Below are positions 29,301-32,992 of a stretch of 32,992 nucleotides of DNA, one piece after another. Origin of the DNA: an uncultured Microbulbifer sp. GTDB lineage: Bacteria; Pseudomonadota; Gammaproteobacteria; Pseudomonadales; Cellvibrionaceae. Every line of letters starts with the position of its first letter. Position 1 is the stretch's first letter. Made by a program: the position numbers and the translations under genes. The notes beneath the pieces are model-generated. The model saw only the letters and a list, made by a program, of their open reading frames with translations, was not told the origin of the DNA and made no database searches. The stretch covers positions 1 to 32,992 of the forward strand of contig NZ_CAJXKH010000040.1 of assembly GCF_913055755.1 (NCBI RefSeq). The letters are read 5' to 3'.

Positions 29301-29419
29301 GGCGGTTACAGGTTTCTGATGATACCCGGGAGGGGAAATATTCAGTAACTCACCTTATTGCACAAAAAATTCTCTGCCTCGAATACGAGATACTGCAAAA
29401 AATCAGAAACTTTCATTAA
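26351..29419 (+). CDS. dnaE2: Error-prone DNA polymerase III alpha subunit DnaE2
   Basis: DnaE2 (1022 aa) is the polymerase of the ImuA-ImuB-DnaE2 mutasome and carries out mutagenic synthesis past lesions. An N-terminal PHP domain (about 1-200) begins [18 protein letters not shown]. The polymerase palm includes [15 protein letters not shown] with D375 and D377 as the expected metal-binding aspartates, preceded by [34 protein letters not shown] and [31 protein letters not shown] are strong family signatures. A helix-hairpin-helix region and a C-terminal OB fold ([19 protein letters not shown]) close the protein. Position 7 is Phe where many PHP domains have a metal-binding His. The ribosome site is weak (AGG). 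No LexA box is visible just upstream. Confidence 0.96.
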   Translation: [1022 protein letters not shown]

Positions 29420-29458
29420 TGAAAGAACATTAGAGTAAACAACCAAAAAATGTATATT

Positions 29459-29917
29459 CTAGCGACAATTTGGTGGAAAAAACCTAGCGAGATTAGGAGC
29501 ACTAACACTACATTGCCAAACAATAATTCCCGAATAACCAGCAACCACAGGTGTGACCCCATCCATCTGGAACGGCGTTAAAATCACATTACTCAAGTCA
29601 AGTGCAGGGTTGCCTGAATTCTGCACATCTATCGTAATTACACCATCAGCCACATTCACCGCCTCAACAAAACGGGAATCACCCTGCGCACCACTTACGT
29701 CAAGGCCTGCGGCGCCATTATTCACAGGTAAAACTCCTGCGGACTGAAAAGACTCAACGACAGCAGACTTCGCCTTAGCAGCAAACGCCATCACTTCACT
29801 CATCTTCGAACGTACTGCGTAGTCTGAATAAAGGGGAATAGCAACTGCAGTCAAAATCCCAACGATAGACACAACAATCATCAATTCGATTAGCGTAAAA
29901 CCACGAAAATTACCCAC
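29459..29917 (-). CDS. Type IV major-pilin-like protein (second pilin)
   Basis: This 152-aa prepilin starts [28 protein letters not shown], with the G/F processing site, E5 of the mature protein and the hydrophobic N-terminal helix that packs in the pilus core. A Cys pair near the C terminus ([19 protein letters not shown]) forms a D-loop. It differs from the other pilin at 31199 beyond the N-terminal helix. The start is GTG with GAGG about 10 nt upstream. It is convergent with dnaE2 (39 bp gap). Codon use and base composition are more AT-rich than in its neighbours, suggesting replacement or transfer. Whether it is a second major or a minor pilin is not clear. Confidence 0.88.
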   Translation of the reverse strand: MGNFRGFTLIELMIVVSIVGILTAVAIPLYSDYAVRSKMSEVMAFAAKAKSAVVESFQSAGVLPVNNGAAGLDVSGAQGDSRFVEAVNVADGVITIDVQNSGNPALDLSNVILTPFQMDGVTPVVAGYSGIIVWQCSVSAPNLARFFPPNCR

Positions 29918-30312
29918 AAAATAACCTCAACCTAATAAGTGACACTTACCAAGACAGAAGTAAAACACCAGCTCCTGCAATCACTAAGGGCGAGTTTAGT
30001 AGGTATTTATTGCTTCACTAGAAATACAAAGAAAAAATAAAAACTTTGGTAAAATTCCACGCAAATAGGCATGAGATTAGTTAAATACGAATAAATATCC
30101 GCAAGCAGCAATGTATATATGAAAGGGTTCAACCCTAAAGAAAATAAAATTTACAGCATAAACACGACTTGCAAAACACCAGAAACCATGATGTTTGTCT
30201 AACCCAAATTTTTCCAAAGCTGGGAAGCGGAACCTACGCCCCCGGAAGCGGCACCCGCTAGATATGGCTGGCTAGCAGATCACCGCGCAATAACATCAAA
30301 CAAATTCTATCG
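29918..30312 (-). other. AT-rich upstream region of the second pilin
   Basis: No gene is visible in these 395 bp. Base composition drops sharply to AT-rich, especially 30000-30180. A perfect AGGGTT-C-AACCCT palindrome lies at 30124-30136. Two near-identical GGAAGCGG repeats at about 30221-30252 lie near the tfpX end. No strong promoter stands out. Confidence 0.45.
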
Positions 30313-31047
30313 TTAAGTCCAAGGGGAGAGGTCTACAATCGCCACAACTTCCAACGACTGCTTTTTAACCAACACCACCATCGGTTTGACAGTGGCCATA
30401 AGTGGCAGCCACGCATCCGCTTCAGGCCACTGCTTAAGAACCTCCACGACCTGCGACTCAGAGTTAAACTCTTTAAGCCGCTCAAGTGGCTGAGCACGGG
30501 AACCTATGTCCTTAGCAACACTTTTGATGGGATGGTAAAGATAAGGGCGATGCTGGAGATCTGCGCCACCAAACACCGATTCAAAGACAATGTCTGAATC
30601 CGCCTTGACATCATCGGGGCGGACAGCCGCTACCCAACGCGGCCCTAATACTGGCGCGGATGCATACTCAGGCGCGACGTTCTCCGAAAAGCGCGAATCA
30701 AGGTCAATCGGGCGCACAGCGTCAAAACGGTCGGTCGTAAAAACCAGCCAAGCCGGACGCCCCTCCGCCACAGTGTGAAGACCGTAAACCAAAGCCCCAA
30801 CTTGTAATACGGCGATAACGGCCAGGTCGAATTTCAGGGTTTTCTTACCTTGCTTGAAAACACAGAAGGTGAGAACAGGCCCGAGCGTGACATCGACCAA
30901 CAGCATCACCAGGAAAACATGCGTGACCCCCATTGCCACCGACAAAGGGGACGGATACCAGATACGGAATACCAGAAACAACGATGCCAGTGCGACGAGA
31001 AGGGAGAGCGAGAAATGAACTGCGAAAGCGCGAAGACGATCTAGCAT
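30313..31047 (-). CDS. TfpX/TfpZ-family type IV pilin accessory protein
   Basis: This 244-aa protein belongs to the accessory family encoded next to pilA in several gammaproteobacteria, where it modulates pilin export or pilus assembly at the inner membrane. MLDRLRAFAVHFSLSLLVALASLFLVFRIWYP is the usual N terminus with the first membrane helix. VTHVFLVMLLVDVTLGPVLTFCVF and KKTLKFDLAVIAVLQVGALVYGL form the next two. EGRPAWLVFTTDRFDAVR is the strongest signature, and a periplasmic C-terminal half follows. I place the start at ATG 31047; the open frame extends 46 codons further but that part crosses the pilA terminator and looks non-coding. The ribosome site is weak. Confidence 0.88.
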   Translation of the reverse strand: MLDRLRAFAVHFSLSLLVALASLFLVFRIWYPSPLSVAMGVTHVFLVMLLVDVTLGPVLTFCVFKQGKKTLKFDLAVIAVLQVGALVYGLHTVAEGRPAWLVFTTDRFDAVRPIDLDSRFSENVAPEYASAPVLGPRWVAAVRPDDVKADSDIVFESVFGGADLQHRPYLYHPIKSVAKDIGSRAQPLERLKEFNSESQVVEVLKQWPEADAWLPLMATVKPMVVLVKKQSLEVVAIVDLSPWT

Positions 31048-31101
31048 ACCGGAACAACTCAACGAAAAATTAATGCCATCCTGCGCAATATGCTCCTGAA
31101 T

Positions 31102-31128
31102 GAAAAGCCCCGCATTCGCGGGGCTTTT
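31102..31128 (-). terminator. Intrinsic terminator after pilA
   Basis: AAAAGCCCCGC, loop of 4, GCGGGGCTTTT, a perfect 11-bp stem between pilA and tfpX. It should end most pilA transcripts, leaving low read-through into tfpX. Confidence 0.85.
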
Positions 31129-31198
31129 CAACAAAGTCCAATGGGAGGCTGTTCCCGCGCAAAGGCAGACACAGGACCTCGCCACTTTGACCTACTAC

Positions 31199-31684
31199 TT
31201 ACAGACCGCCGAGAACGGCCTGACGGCAGCTCGCTGGGAAATATTTGTAATCAGCGGCAGCAGCATTGGTACCGCAGGACCAGCCCAGAATAGGATCCGT
31301 AGCTGCGACCATTGCCGCTGTACGCGCAACGTCAGTGGTCGGCTGCAAAAGAATGTTTGATCCATCGATACTAGCGGCACCACTATTTTGGATATTACCC
31401 GATGTAATGATGCCGACACCAGTTACAGTCAGGCCAGCAGCCATATATTTGGTGGTAGCAGTGGAGCTACAGCCCGCAGCGTTAGCGTTAGCGGGGAAGG
31501 TACCGTTTGACTGAATAAATTCAGTAACCGCATTTTTACAAGCACCAACCTGCAAGTTGACTTCGGTGATCTTGGTGCGAACTGTGTAGTCTTGGTAAGC
31601 CGGCAGCGCTACCGCAGCCAGAATGCCGATGATCGCAACCACGATCATCAATTCAATAAGAGTAAAACCCTGTTGATTTTTCAT
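31199..31684 (-). CDS. pilA: Type IV major pilin
   Basis: This 161-aa prepilin polymerises into the type IV pilus filament. [39 protein letters not shown] gives the leader with the G/F peptidase site, E5 and the classic conserved N-terminal helix. The variable domain has a Cys pair at about 53 and 75 and a second pair in the D-loop ([21 protein letters not shown]). I take ATG 31684 because GGAG lies about 10 nt upstream and a 6-residue leader is standard; an in-frame ATG five codons earlier is possible. It is divergent from pilB, and a strong terminator separates it from tfpX. Confidence 0.94.
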   Translation of the reverse strand: MKNQQGFTLIELMIVVAIIGILAAVALPAYQDYTVRTKITEVNLQVGACKNAVTEFIQSNGTFPANANAAGCSSTATTKYMAAGLTVTGVGIITSGNIQNSGAASIDGSNILLQPTTDVARTAAMVAATDPILGWSCGTNAAAADYKYFPASCRQAVLGGL

Positions 31685-32153
31685 TGTAACCGTCTCCATA
31701 CAGACTGTTGTTTTTTGGACGAAATCCCGTGAGGAAGTCGGCAGTTACGATACAAGGATTTTGGCGAAACGCGCAAGCATGGAAATTGCCGTACTACCGC
31801 GAAATGCCATGACAGCCACACCCAATCAGGCTATTTATTAGACGAACATTACATTTATTAAACAAAATACTAGCGAAGTGACCATTTTCGTCAGTTTTGG
31901 CCGCGTCGACTCTCTTCGGGCCATCTTACCAGACTACCTGTTCTCCGATTATCGTTTGCCTGATTTTGGTGAGGGATAGAATTTAGAAATATACAACTCA
32001 GACGCCACTTTAAAATCATGGTTTAACACTGTGATCTGATTGCTATCTAGGTAATTGGCTGGTAGAGCTTAATTCGCTATATTGGAAACATGCGTTGACG
32101 GGAAAAGAACCGCCACAACAGGTCAAAAAACAAACAATGGTAACTCTCCCAAT
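31685..32153. other. Divergent control region between pilA and pilB
   Basis: These 469 bp hold no supported gene. The pilA side contains a candidate sigma54 element. The pilB side has no clear promoter or ribosome site. Confidence 0.5.
31776..31791 (-). promoter_or_regulatory. Candidate sigma54 (RpoN) promoter of pilA
   Basis: On the minus strand CGGCAATTTCCATGCT has GG and GC separated by exactly 10 bp, as required for -24/-12 elements, and keeps GGCA and TGCT. Other positions deviate. pilA is RpoN/PilR-controlled in Pseudomonas, which makes this plausible. Confidence 0.3.
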
Positions 32154-32992
32154 ATGAGCAGCACCTCCCTAAGTGGGCTACCCAAGCGGCTAGTAGTCGA
32201 CGGCTCCATCGATGAAACAACTGCCCACTCTGCACTAAATGCAGCAAAGCGTGAGGGACAGAGCTTCGCCCAGCATGCGGTGGAAAGCAAATTGATCAAG
32301 AGCCGTGATCTGGCCAATATCGCCAGCCACGCTTTTGGCAGCCCCTTGTTTGACCTGAGCAGCTATAACTTCGACCTTCTACCTAAAGACATAGTCGATG
32401 AAAAACTGATCAGCAAGCATTTCGCCCTCCCTCTATATAAGCGCGGAAACCGACTATTTGTTGCAGTAGCAGACCCCACAAACCTGGCTGGACTCGACGA
32501 GATCAACTTCAATACCGGCCTTAACACCGATGCGGTACTAGTGGAAACCGATAAACTGGCCAAGGCTATCGAAAGTTACCTAGCCAATAGCGACGATATC
32601 GGTGGTGGCCTAGAAGGGCTGGATGACGAAGATCTCGACAGCCTGGAAGTGGAATCAAGGAACTCCAACAGGAATGACGATAACGAGCCTGGTGGGGATG
32701 AAGCCCCGGTTGTACGTTTTGTAAACAAGGTGCTATTGGACGCTATACGCACTGGAGCGTCAGACATCCACTTTGAGCCCTACGAGAAAATCTACCGCGT
32801 ACGTATGCGTACCGACGGTATTCTCCATGAAGTAGCCCGCCCCCCCATTCAGCTTGCCAGTCGCCTTTCGGCCCGCCTCAAGGTCATGTCGAAAATGGAT
32901 ATCTCCGAGCGGAGGGTACCCCAGGACGGCCGCATCAAGATGAAGCTGTCGAAGACCAAGGCCATCGACTTCCGGGTCAACAGTCTGCCCAC
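32154..32992 (+). CDS. pilB: Type IV pilus assembly ATPase PilB, N-terminal part (truncated by the window edge)
   Basis: PilB is the hexameric ATPase that drives pilus extension at the inner membrane. The first 279 codons are present. MSSTSLSGLPKRLVVDGSID starts an MshEN/GSPII_E N-terminal domain (about 10-145: SHAFGSPLFDLSSY, LPLYKRGNRLFVAVADPTN). An acidic linker (GLEGLDDEDLDSLEVE) follows. The core domain begins APVVRFVNKVLLDAI-RTGASDIHFEPYE with the ASDIHFEP signature, then DGILHEVA and KMDISERRVPQDGRIK. The Walker A motif lies beyond the window. The ATG at 32154 lacks a good ribosome site; no better in-frame start was seen. Confidence 0.95.
   Translation, partial: MSSTSLSGLPKRLVVDGSIDETTAHSALNAAKREGQSFAQHAVESKLIKSRDLANIASHAFGSPLFDLSSYNFDLLPKDIVDEKLISKHFALPLYKRGNRLFVAVADPTNLAGLDEINFNTGLNTDAVLVETDKLAKAIESYLANSDDIGGGLEGLDDEDLDSLEVESRNSNRNDDNEPGGDEAPVVRFVNKVLLDAIRTGASDIHFEPYEKIYRVRMRTDGILHEVARPPIQLASRLSARLKVMSKMDISERRVPQDGRIKMKLSKTKAIDFRVNSLP

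Noticed and set aside
29410..29425. Palindrome CTTTCATTAATGAAAG over the dnaE2 stop codon, considered as a terminator
   Set aside because: The stem is AT-rich and no T run follows, so it is unlikely to terminate.
31048..31185. The 46-codon N-terminal extension of the TfpX frame
   Set aside because: It crosses the pilA terminator hairpin, and the family N terminus MLxRLRAF begins at the later ATG.

Overview
The window comes from a Gram-negative, probably marine gammaproteobacterium with moderately high GC. The best guess is the Cellvibrionales/Microbulbifer-Saccharophagus neighbourhood. The reasons are a divergent gltA / sdhCDAB-sucA locus, secreted chitinases joined by long poly-serine linkers and carrying CBM5/12 modules, a TonB-dependent receptor, the imuA-imuB-dnaE2 mutasome and type IV pili. 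The genus is inferred; no rRNA or other taxonomic marker is present. There are no tRNAs, rRNAs, CRISPR arrays or insertion sequences that I can see.

Layout. (1) 1-6.6 kb, central carbon metabolism: sucA (partial), sdhB, sdhA, sdhD and sdhC on the minus strand, with gltA divergent on the plus strand. (2) 6.7-11.3 kb: two multidomain GH18 chitinases in tandem on the minus strand, with a striking twin dyad upstream. (3) 11.5-12.0 kb: an intergenic stretch that appears to hold an unannotated small gene of about 39 codons with its own promoter and intrinsic terminator. (4) 12.0-17.8 kb: TetR regulator, alpha/beta hydrolase, TonB-dependent receptor and medium/long-chain acyl-CoA ligase, all on the minus strand and apparently an uptake-and-activation cluster for an ester- or acyl-type substrate. 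(5) 18.0-21.1 kb: a glycine-zipper lipoprotein, a DUF3820 protein and a large S46 dipeptidyl-peptidase. (6) 21.1-23.1 kb: dcd, a YhiN-like flavoprotein and a small zinc-ribbon protein as a minus-strand operon. (7) 23.2-29.4 kb: an SOS mutagenesis cassette, imuA-imuB-dnaE2, with two tandem LexA boxes and a ParD/ParE-type toxin-antitoxin pair lying between imuB and dnaE2. (8) 29.5-33.0 kb: type IV pilus locus with two different major-pilin-like genes, a TfpX/TfpZ accessory gene and the start of pilB. The second pilin and its upstream region are clearly more AT-rich than the rest.

How the genes work together. SucA, Sdh and GltA are TCA-cycle steps. The chitinases release chitin oligomers outside the cell. 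The TonB receptor, hydrolase and ligase would import, cleave and CoA-activate a hydrophobic substrate. The ImuA/ImuB/DnaE2 set performs translesion synthesis after DNA damage, and the LexA boxes support SOS control. PilA, the second pilin, TfpX and PilB build type IV pili.

The least ordinary items are the small C-x4-C-x-H protein gene at 11.66-11.78 kb, the toxin-antitoxin pair embedded in the mutasome cassette, the exact inverted pair of 16-bp palindromes upstream of the chitinases, and the two-pilin locus.
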